Of a stretch of 64,000 nucleotides of DNA, positions 22,178-34,100 are shown piece by piece. Source of the DNA: Scolanthus callimorphus (taxonomy: Eukaryota; Cnidaria; Anthozoa; Actiniaria; Edwardsiidae). The stretch spans positions 6,837,998 through 6,901,997 of the forward strand of contig CM066925.1 in assembly GCA_033964015.1 (NCBI GenBank), given 5' to 3'. Numbering within the stretch: the first letter of the stretch is position 1; the number at the start of each line of letters is the position of its first letter. The notes beneath the pieces are model-generated. The model was not told where the DNA came from. It was given only the letters and a program-made list of their open reading frames with translations, and did not search any database. The position numbers were made by a program, and so were the translations under genes.

Positions 22178-25100
22178 TCAGTGTTGCGCCATGACCTTGG
22201 CCATTAGTCTATCAGTCATTGGTGCATTGTCCTTTAGTGCTTTACGTTCCGCAAAGAGACTCCTGGTGAAAACAAAAATCATAGTAAACATGGCGTGAGT
22301 TGGACGATATAAGAGCCTGTGTCAGCCACTCCTTAAATTATCAACCATTTTGTGACCTTTGCCGAGCATGGCCGGTCCAGGACCTATAATCCCACATTAG
22401 TTTTGAAGCCAGCGCACTGCAGAACTCTACTTTTCAGGCCTCTTTCTTTAAGGAGGCTGCCTACAATTTTTTCTGTCCTCAACACCCAATCTTTGTATGC
22501 CTGCTGTTCAGGCTCAAAAACCTGTACCAGTCTGAACTTTCACATGGTTACCCTGGAGGGTTTCCACTTTATTGTAGTGTGCATTTTGTTGTGATCGGAG
22601 TTGCTATAGCAACGTTATAACCACACCCTTGTTTATAATTAGCAGCCATCAGACCGGCTCGAGCAAACCGAAAGAGTAGTGAAGTTTGGCATTTTTTCTC
22701 GGTGCCTTAAAATACTTCAATGAACTCAAGACTTGGAGGTTATCTTTGGTATATATTCAAGACTAATTTACGGAAGTATCAAAAACTTTTTTCATATGAG
22801 ATTTGCGTCAGAGGCGAAAAGTGTAAGTTTTATAACAAACGGAAGATTTATAATATAATTTCTCAAATTTTGCAGTTTCCTTGAACACTTGCCAAACAAA
22901 ATCGGAAGCATTCTAAGAAGTGAAATTTGGCTGGTACATTGCCTTGGGTTTGTAGATTATTCGGGCTGCAAGGATTTCTTAATTTCGCAGATATTAGCCA
23001 TTATTTTTCAAGGAAATACTTTGCGGCATAATTAACTTTGACATTTTGGAGGCTGAAAAAGTCCGTTCGAATAACATAAAACCGGCCCAATGAATTCTCT
23101 CCAAACTTGCTGTGATTAATGCTAGCTACTCAGGGATTAGTGTGAGGGGTGTCATTTTGAAAGTTTAGGTCGCGCAACGCGTCTGATGGCTGCGTATTAT
23201 AAACAAGGGTGTGGTTATAACGTTGCTATAGCAACTCCGATCACAACAAAATGCACACTACAACAAAGTCAAACCCTCCAGGGTAACCATGTGAAAGTTC
23301 AGACCGGTACAGGTTTTTGAGCCTGAACAGCAGGCAAACAAAGTTTGGCGGTGGAGAGCAAAAAATTGTAGGCAGCCTCCTTAATAGGATTGTGAAACCA
23401 TGGAACTCTGTATGTAAATATTTTTCTCCTGATAGATTCTGTAGTCTTGCTACGTTTAAATCATTCTTGTTAGAACTGTATTTTGACCTACTGAACACTA
23501 CTTTAATATTGACTTTTCGTGTCTGGTCTCTATCTCGAGACTGTGCCCAGTGGGGTACTCGGATATAAAAATGACGGGGGGGGTTCGACGTAGTTTTTTA
23601 GGTATGAAATTTGTAGTTAAAGTATTTTTTGGGTTGAAAATTCTACGGTATTTTTGGGGGTTGAAAAATCTGCGGGTATTTTTGGGGGTTGAAACTTCTG
23701 ACAGGCTAGTTGATTATCAAGATACTGCCTTAAAGAGCCCTAGTCAGCCACTCCTTTGTTATTGTTTTCAGTCGATATCAGACAACGAATTACGTGTAAA
23801 AATCTTGAAATAGTCTTCTAAAAACAAAGTTTTATTATTCATTTATCGAATTTAATGGAAAATATTGCCCTACATCCCCTAAATCACCCGATGGAAATGG
23901 ATGCATTCTCTGTCTCGGTATGTTGCTAGGATGACAAAATGGAGGCTGACAGAGGCTCTTTAAGCTTAAGGTATTTCCAGGAAACATAATGGGACAGGGG
24001 ATGGCAGGCAAAGACAAAAGACAATGACTCTTTGTAACACGAGAAGCTAAACAAGTTGGGTATTTTTTTGGGTATCACATTTTGGGAGCAGGTATTTTTT
24101 TGGGTATAAAATTTATGGCTCAGGTATTTTTTTGGGTATGAAATTTGCAGCTCCGTCGAACCCCCCCGTCATTTTTATATCTGAGTACTCCCCCTGGGAG
24201 ACTGTGCTTGTCATAGATCGTAATTGTAATTCAATAATATATGTCTTTTTATTATTATATTAGTAGGGGAAACGCCTTGCATGGGTCGCCCGTTCGTGTT
24301 CTCCCCTTTGGACTCCGTTATTGTATGTATTTCCTTATGTTTAGTAGTAGTCCAATAAATCTGGTAAAATAAAAAATAAAACAAAATAAAAAATAAATAT
24401 AAATTCTTTTCGTTTGATTTTAGAAGACGACTTACTTGTAGAGATCTCTTACAAACATCTAAAAACAAAGTTTCAGATTGGATTTACCAAAACTTCAATC
24501 GAGAACATTGCTCTGTATTCTCTAAATCAGCCGATGTAAATGGATGATTTCTCCGACTTGGTATGTTGCTATGCTGTCAAAATGGCGGCTGACACAGGCT
24601 CTTTAATAGAGCGGGTTTCAGACGAGTGTCCAACATAATATTGTATTTACGTTTATTTGCATTCTCATTGGTCGCTCATTTCTGTCATCATGAACGCAGC
24701 TGTGTATTTAAGATTCACGTGCTCATCGCGTGATAGTGTTTTTACTTGGCATAGCGTACAATTAAACCAATCACTTGCTTACCGTGTGATAGTGTTTTTA
24801 CTCATTGACTGTCTTAAAAGAACCAATCACGTGCTTAGCACGGACAGAACCCAAAAATGGCAAGATTTCTACCCTAAGGTCAGGTAAAGTCAGATAGGCT
24901 TGATTCTTTGTGTAGAGAATCCTTATACACTAAGAAACAAAATATCAAATATGACTTTTTTCTAATGGATCCGTCTTTAAGATATGAGGGGTTACACTTT
25001 TGTTGCTGTAGCACGTTTTGACATTTTTTGGTAGAATTGTGCCAATTTTGCTATAAAACAATGCAGCGACCAAAGTTTAGCAGCTCATATCTTAAAGACG

Positions 25101-28100
25101 GATCCATTAGAAAAAAGTCATATTTGATATTTTGTTTCTTATTGTACAAGGATTCTCTATGCAAAGAATCAAGCCTATCTGACTTTACCTGACCTTAGGG
25201 TAGAAATCTTGCCATTTTGGGGTTCTGTCCTTAGCACGTGGTTGAGGTTTTACTTAGCTTGTGATTGGCAGCCGAGGAAGAAATTCAGCAGCAATTTTAT
25301 AGATACATTCATCACATGACGAATTCCACAGTAAATTTCACGCGAAAAACGATAAAAAAAACGATATCGCAAAGCGACGCGTGAAATTTAACGTGGAATT
25401 CACGAGTCAAGTGATGAATTTTTCTTCAATCCCATGGCAAAGATTTGACATTATTTAGTGTAATGATTCAAGCTTTGAACTTTTTTTGCGCGCGGGTAAC
25501 CTGTGTTTTATCAAATTCAGCTTTCAACCATTGAATTCCAAGTAAAGTTTCACTCGTATTTAGCCAATCAACGCGCGCGTAAGAATTGAGCTATGGGATT
25601 CTATAGGATTATTCAAAGCTTCAGGAGGCTAGATTCCGCTAAGAAAATATCACGAAGAAAGCGATATCGCACGAGTCGCGCAGCGACGAGGGCGATATCG
25701 TCTTTTTGAGTGCTATTTTCGGCGCAATCTACCCACTGGACGCTTTGAATATACTTGAATCCTATGATATCTCGTCCTCAATTTACACAAAAAAGAGATA
25801 TCATAGGATTCTTATTGGTATTATTGCAGTCACCTGATCTGAAATGTGTTCTATCGTAGCAAGAAAGACTGTCAATACAAAATGACTTTGCATTCTTACT
25901 GCGCAAAGTTGTGGTGGTCATCACGTGACGACTGCATAGCGGCGTGGATCAGGAACAAGTTGAATACGTCACGCTGCGAGGGGAAAGGCAAGTCAAGTCA
26001 AGTCAAAACCTTAGTATCTACTAATCCTCTGTCAGAGAAACGTTAACACAGGAATATTTTTTTGTTTCACTTTTTTACGTTACAGATAGAGCGGATTTCC
26101 GATGACCACCGAACGTAAGCCAGACTCGCGTTCAGTCAGCGTTTCTATTGGTCGAGGGAAAAGTCCTTTGTCTTTAAGCCAATCAAATTGCGAGTTAAAT
26201 CCATGAACGCGCCAATGTTCACGTCATGATTTGTTGAACGTTTCGTGTTGAATGGCTCCCACTCCTTGGTTTATTGTTGAATGGCTTCCACTCCTGTTTG
26301 GTCTGTTGTTGAATGGTTTCCATTCCTGAATGGTTTGCTGTTGAATGGCTTCCACTCCTGATTGGTTTGTTGTTGAATGGCTTCCACTCCTGTTTGGTCT
26401 GTTGTTGAATGGCTTCCACTCCTGATTGGTTTGCTGTTGAATGGCTTCCACTCCTGTTTGGTCTGTTGTTGAATGGCTTCCACTCCTGATTGGTTTGTTG
26501 TTGAATGGCTTCCACTCCTGTTTGGTCTGTTGTTGAATGGCTTCCACTCCTGATTGGTTTGCTGTTAAATGGCTTCCACTCCTGTTTGGTCTGTTGTTGA
26601 ATGGCTTCCACTCCTGATTGGTTTGCTGTTGAATGGCTTCCACTCCTGATTGGTTTGTTGTTGAATGGCTTCAACTCCTGATTGGTTTGTTGTTGAATGG
26701 CTTCCACTCCTGATTGTATTTCCGTTTAGTTTTCGATAGTCATCTGAAATCCCTCTATTTTTACAAGACACAGGCTACCCGCAAATAGTAGAAATACTAA
26801 ATCTGAGGCGAGAAGTATGGTGACGCAAAAACATACACAAAGACTAGGCTATCGCTCGGGTTACCTGTGCATCACTGCCTCCCATATTGACCAGTCTATA
26901 TCGGATGGGCTTCATCAACTCAACTGCAGCCGCGTAATCTCCCTGATATTCAATACAAAACATCCAGTCAGCAAAAAAGCTGTGATTTCTGCCCTGATAG
27001 AGGTAAAATGAGCTATTTACAAAATAGACGTTACCATTGAGTAAGTTCTTTTTTTTGGGGGGGGGGGGAATCGAGAATACCCTGGTTTCATGTGACCATT
27101 CACAGGGCGGATTTAGGAAGGAGAGAGAGGGCCGTCCCCGCCTTTCTCGGGAGGTTTTCCCATACATTTCCTGCATGTGCTGGAGGAAATTTTCACTATC
27201 CCCCCCCCGTCCGATTCCTGGATCTGCCACTGGATCACTCCTTTTTAGCTTTTTAGGGAAGCCTGTCAAAAGGCACCAGCGCCTTCTTCCCTGCGAGCTG
27301 ACGAGCCGAGGATTTCTGGGATCGCGAATACTGATCCTTGAACTCACCCGGAAATTCTATATTTTTGTATACACTCTACTCCCGCCACACTCATGAATTA
27401 CAGGTTTTTCTAAAACCACTAATCCTGTTTGCTCCTCTTTGCTTCGACGAAGGGCTAACGCTCGAAACGTCAGCATGACACCATTTTTTCCACGGCGTTT
27501 AACATAAATCTCAACATTTGGTTGTTGTTGTTCATCACACCAATCCTGTAACTCCAGTTCTCAAGAGGGAGCTAAGGATTTTTTTTGCGACTGCTCATTA
27601 CAAAAAAGTGAGTCATAGCGTCTTTTATTTTTTTCCTAAAGGGCACGGTAACGAATTCTGCATTCTGATTGGTTCTTAAAGCGCGCGCGCGGGCAATATT
27701 TTCCTATCTCTGACCTAGGTCACGGTAACCATTTGCGCGCGCTTGTTTCCATCGAAAAAATCAAATTTTAGAGTTGGAAAAAAATAAATAAGTTATTTAC
27801 CGGCTTTAGGTCGGTCCGTATAGGCAAAAACTATGACCTCGGCCTGGAAAATGTTGACCTCGGCCTTGGTCAACATTTTCCAGCCCTCGGTCACAGTTTT
27901 TCCCTATACGGACCTCCCAGCCGGTAAATAACATATATGTATACACACCTGATCTGCCAGCTGAAAAGCCTCACAAAGCGGGACCCCAATATCACGCGTG
28001 ACGTCACGATTTCTGCCGCTTTTTTCTCTGCGAAGAAAAATATTACTTGATTATTATTATATTAGCAAGCGTGCAAGCAAACTGCCTGTGATAGCGCACC

Positions 28101-31100
28101 TGATGAAATCTCTCATGGATTCCATCAGCTTCACAGTCATGTCTTCTTTCTTGGCTCCAAGTGTGCACATCAGCATGTGGGCGTCATTAAACAGCTGTAG
28201 AACGAACAGGAAAAAAACTTGCTACTCAACGTGCTTACATAGTTCAGTCATTGCAACGTGTTATCGTCTGGCCTGTATGCTTTTTTCGTCCGGGTTTTTC
28301 ATTAATTTATTTTTACTTATTGTTTGATTGCTTTTGTTTTTGTATTTGTGTGTCAAAATAAAACAGAAACACTGACCACAGCACGAAATGTGATTATCAT
28401 GTGATTATTTATGCTTATTTTTTATTGGCTATCGGGAGCGGCTTACCATCATGTGATTATTTTCATAAGGAGCCCAGTAGGGTACAAGGTCTTGCCATCT
28501 GTCACCTACGTTAACACCTGACAAAGAGACAGGAGAAATCAATTAAACTAAGCCTGCTCTGCAAGCGTCTCATACTTTTCGGGTTTGGGTCTCCGGTTGG
28601 GTTTCCTTTGGCTCGATCAATGAATATATCGATGTATTTTCCGCCAAACATGCTCTCACTAGAATAGATTAGGGATGATCCCTAATTAGCAAATGCGCTT
28701 ATTGTAGGGAATATTTATTATTTTCGTTCTATTAAAGACTATGAAACTATGAATAGAACGAAGCAATTTGTATTGACGAACTCTAATAGAACGAAGAAAT
28801 GTGTATGAACAAACACTCAAATAGTCCAACCCCCCCCCCCCCCCCCCCGAAAAAAAAAACAGCCCCACAACCCCCACCCAATGAACCCTTTCCAGAGCGT
28901 TCTGCAAATGTGTACTACTGCTACCTACAACCGTGTGGGACACTTGCGCGTATCATCCAAATGGGCAATTCCAGAAAATAATGGTACCCCCCCCCACGGG
29001 GTACAATTGCAAATTGCAATCACTAGCCAATCAGAATCAATGAGAGATCACGACTTGCTCCTAAATGGCTGTTAAGCCGAACCAATTACTAAGTTATTAC
29101 ACAATTGTATTTACTACAGAATTTGATTGGCTGAGAAAAACGAGTAACCAATGAGAGCGAAAAGCAATCGCAATTACGTAACAAGTCTTGACAGTCATGT
29201 GAAATGTTGTTCCAGAACCTCGCTGACTGTCGGAGGCTTTGGACACAGACCGCGAAACCGCGAAAGTCATCCTGTGGTCCGATGGGTTTCCTGTGGTTTT
29301 ATGACGTAATTACCTTCCATTTCTAGTCTGTAGAGGAAGGAAGAGGCGTCTGTGAGGTCCAAGGTGCTGCCGGGAGATTTGCAGCGCTTTGCAAGCTCGT
29401 TATCATAGATGTCTAATGCAGCATCGTATTCGCCCTGAAAATACATCAATGGGAAAAGCCGAATTTCCCGAAGGTATAGGCATGTGAAGCGTTCGGAATT
29501 CACATGGATAGCCATGGGAAATCGGAACACTTCCCATACTTCTACCATGCGAATTAGCTTTGCCCATGGATGGGTTCCTGCAGAAATTCCCTGTGGAATC
29601 TGCTCGGGTAAGCGTGAGTGAGCTTTAAGGTATCTCGCAGGGCTCCGAAGGTTTATCTCTGGGTTCTCCGGTTTTCCCTGGATCCTGGAGCCAAAGCCTA
29701 CGAGGTTCTCGAATACCCGGACGAAAAAGTACCTCAAATAAACGCTTGTCAAAATTTAACAGGGTTTGTTTATGGTCTCTCCTTAAATGGTTTGGGATAT
29801 TTGGCTCATCCATGCATATCTGTGTGGCCAAACTCCCTGATGTTGTTATCAGTATCACTCCACGCACCAATTTAGCACGATTTTTCAATAGCGTCAAGAA
29901 ACTTGTCGCACATTTCATGATCCAAACGCAGACTAACAAACCGTTTTACTTTCTGTTTGTTGCGTTACAAAAGCCGGCTTTTCACTAGTGAAATAAGTGG
30001 AGACGGAGAAGGAGACGGAGACGTAAGAGCTTGTTGTGAGAAAATCCTCGTGACAGTTAGCGACGTCGCAAGCGGAGACGTAAGAGAAAGGAAACCTTCC
30101 GTTCTGCTTAGTTCACGCTTACGTCCCCTTCTCCGTCTCCGCTTACTTCACTAGTGAAGTTGCAAAAAGTTGCAAAAAGTTTCGAACAAGCTTCAAATCT
30201 CTGCGACATCTGGCGACAAAATCGCGGCAGATCGCGCGGAGTTGCACCTAGTTTCCATTAGTGATTTTGAGTTGACGCGTACGTGCGAAAAAAATCGCCG
30301 TGACTCACGCGACAAAAATTGCAGGAAAAATTGAAAGTACCCTCCGCATATTCAAGAAATTTCACCTCAAATTGTGCAGTTATTCTGTAGTTCGGAACAT
30401 TGGTTTGGTTTTCTGTACCTTTTCTATATGATAGAGAGACCAATGCCAGAAGTTATGTCCTGCCATTCCTGTGCCAAGCTGAACAAAGGAAAGCAATTTA
30501 GAGTTATCCATAAGCCTAGTTGGAGTTTAAATTTCGTGTTTAGTTCGCATACGATTTTAGTCCGAATTTATTGATTTCTTTTGTTTAACAAGAACAAAGA
30601 GAAGTTAAACAAAAGACTCGGACTAAAATCACATGCGCACTGAACACGAAATTTAAACTCCAACAGGCTTATTTCGGTCGTTGCAAAAAATAACGTCTAA
30701 GTACACAGTTTTTTACTTTCGATAGGTTCCCCGAGGACAGTCGATCCCCCTTTTTTTATGCTCTCTTCTTTATTCTTGTGTCCAAGATACACCACTCTAC
30801 TGAGCGAAAATCTTATCAAATGTGTTTTCACTTAGAATGGGTTTCTCTTTGTCTTTAATTTACAGTCTCATTGTCATTTAGTAATCACGTGCTCACTGAG
30901 TGATTGTCATTTTTCTTGGCTTGGCTTACAAAGACACCTGTCACGTGCACACCGCGTGATAGTGGTTTTACTTGGCCTACAAAGACACAAGTCACGTGCT
31001 CACTGCGTGGTAGTGGTTTTACTTGGCTTACAAAGAAAGCAGTCGCGTGCACAAGCAATGATAGTAGTTTTTACTTAAGCCCGGTGCACACTAGCGACAT

Positions 31101-34100
31101 AACGACATAAAGACGTCATTTTGCAACGATAATGGCATTGTAAAATAACTGAAATAATCAATATTTTCCATGGATCATCATTAGATTGCTTCACCAAAGC
31201 AATTTTGTTATTTTTTGTGGACTTCAACGTTTTGAAACCACTAAATTTTGTTCGCGTGATATTTTTCTTATGTCGTTATGTCGCAAGTGTGCACCAGGCA
31301 TTAGCTTGTGATTGGCTAACGTGAAAAGCCAATCACCAGCAGCTTGTAATGAGCCAATAAACTTTTTGGTTCTTAAAGAAATAAGAGTACTTTCTGATAG
31401 GTTGGTCAACTTTTGTACCATAAATCCCAGCATCAGGCTTCGCTTTTCAACATGAGCGAAACCTGCACGCTGCTTGGCCTCGTTTCCGAACAAATCGGCT
31501 GCTGAAAAATCCAAGATGGCGCTTGTGTGACAAAGGCAAATGGGTTGATTGTGTTGTACTTACCACCCAGTCATTCAGAGTCTTGCTCATAAATGCAATT
31601 CCCTCGTCCTGACGCCCTGTCATCTCGAGCACATGCGCCCGCGCATGCGTGGCCCAGCAGTCTGTAGGGACTAGTTCCAGGCCCTGGGAAAAGACCGCAT
31701 TTTTGTTAGCGCCAAATGCATGTGGTGTTTTCACCAAAAGAGTACAGAGCGTTGACCGAACGGCAAATGTGGTATATAATAGACCTAATAACGGTTTCCG
31801 CCGCCATTTTGTTGAGTAAGCAAGAACGACAAAATCCCACAGAAACTCAGCAAATGCGAAGTGAAATCATTGCGAAAATATTGCACACATCAACAAAATA
31901 CAAAGTCTGCCCGAACAAACAATGTACTACATTTTGGGTCGTTACCTTTAAAGCATGTTTCTCAGCGTCCACGTATAGGTTAGTTTCCTCTAGACCAAAT
32001 GCATACATTCCATGGAGATACCTGTAAGATATTCTTTATTATTTTAACTTTGGCGAGCATTGTGGCGTATTATCCGGGCTCTAATGAACATTTTGGCGGG
32101 CTCTAATATCTTAGAGCCCGCGCGAGTCAATCGGAGTTATGATGGTGACATAAACTACCGCTTTTGAACTCAATGCTCTCCAAAGTTATAATAACATGAG
32201 CCTGATTCGGGCCCAACTATATTGTTATATTAGATATAGAGGGCAAAAAAGAAGAAGAAAAAATTCCAATAATTATTCTTAGCTTCTGTATTCTTTGAAA
32301 CAGTGATATTTGCGACCTCTATGGTACTAGGGTGCGGTAATGTTTGCTATAAGCTAAGGCTGCATTCATTATGTATACTACAGGGGGGGCAGAGGAATTT
32401 TTTTTGACAATGCAAAATTTTCAGATCCCCCAAGGCACAACATATTTTTACGAATCCCCCCTCTTAGTCAAAAGGAAAAAACATGCCCCCCCCCCCCCCC
32501 CCCATCACCCCGGAGACAATTTTTTCAATTTATATTTATATCAATTTTACATTTTCTCAAAAAATAAAGAACAAGGCTCGATGATAAAAAAAAATACAAA
32601 GCGTAAAAATGCTAATAAAAATCCTAGGTGGCTTTACTTTCTTGTGTCGGTAGTGACTTTCTACCAAGTGATCTGGTGCGCTCCTCGATTGGAGCCTTAC
32701 TACACATAGGCTGAGTATCATTTATTTTGTATTTGATTGTTTGGTATGTTTTCCGTTGTGCACGCGAAGCGCGCCGCAATTTTGACAATGAAGCTACAAG
32801 ACTATTAATCAAAAGTCCAAAAGGGTTTTTGTCTGGCAGACGAAAGCCACTGAAGAGGACCTCGAGGAATTGTAGTAAAACAAGAAGGCCTTTTACGATT
32901 TTTTAAGTTTAATATAATTCTTTATGCGCGCGAAGCGCGTTTTTTTTTTCAACATATCAGTTGAAAGAGGGTGAATACACGAGAATAGTAGTGCAAGTGA
33001 TATTTCTTCAGGAAGGAGGTTCAAACTCGGTGTTCAACAATTGAGCCTTCCTTCATTTACTATCAAACTGCACAACCTTATCTTAAATATATATAAAACC
33101 TCAACAAAAATATGCATCCCCCCTTCGTGTTATGAAAAAACTTGACATCCCCCTTTTCCAGTTCCTAAATTTTGAGATCCCCCCCAAAAATCCTCTGCCC
33201 CCTGTAGTATACATAATGAATGCAGCCTAAGGCGCAAAAAATGGTACTTCTTATATTAGCAGTCATAGACATTTCGTTACACTGTAACTGGTAATTAGTA
33301 ATGAAAAGCAACTTGTGTTCATTGTGAGTGAACAAGTTTCAACTGTCACACAGACTCTTATCAGAAGGTAAATACTTCCAAATTGGGTTTTAGCCGTGAG
33401 CGTTTCAAAAACGATGTAGTGCTCATAATATTTTTGATACGCGCACCTTGCGACATCTCTTGCACCTTGTAACGCGCTTAGTTATGTATGAAATTAAGAA
33501 ATTAAGCGCTATATAAACACGTACAGTTAAATTTTATAAGGAGACCTACGTTTTAAGTTTAGATGCCTTGAGAAATAAAACTCGAAATATGGCCGCGTAC
33601 ATATCAAGAAAGAGCTGGTTTTTTTTTAGGAATCCGCTTGGACTGTCTGTGTTTTTCTAATCTCTTCCCTTTGGCCGAGAAATAGAAAATGGCGAGCGAT
33701 GTTTCTCGAGCATCAACAGGTTTTGGTGTTTTGCAACGTAGGCAAGTCATCACTAAAACAGGTTTGGATAAATTTACTTTAAAAAAAATAAAAATCCGCG
33801 CCCATTTCTCAGGCTATACTTTTTTGTTGAGCCTGGCTGGGCCCCCCAAAAAATCTGCCTTCTTAAAGCCACTTACGGATATAAGGGTGTAGTTGTTTTC
33901 CATTGAGGTAAAATTCTGGCTATGGAGTCCCTCATTTGTTTCTGTTGACCTGTGAAGAAATATATCTCTTGCGCAAGCTTGATCGCCATCATGTCTGTAG
34001 GGTAGCTGGATAAGATATCCTCCCAAACAAGGCATGCCCCAATGGGATTCCTGTGGATAAAATATCACAGGCAGCTCTAGGCTTTGAAATATAAAAAATA

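Noticed and set aside
26247..26716. CRISPR-like regular repeats
   Set aside because: Repeats are contiguous with no unique spacers, and the genome is eukaryotic.
26219..26771. Long glutamine/asparagine-rich repeat ORFs
   Set aside because: Produced by the 32-bp minisatellite in an intron; all three frames are open for arithmetic reasons.
33689..33892. 67-residue plus-strand ORF starting MASDVSRASTGFG
   Set aside because: It overlaps TTC38 exon 5 on the opposite strand, has no family match I recognise, and contains low-complexity A-runs.
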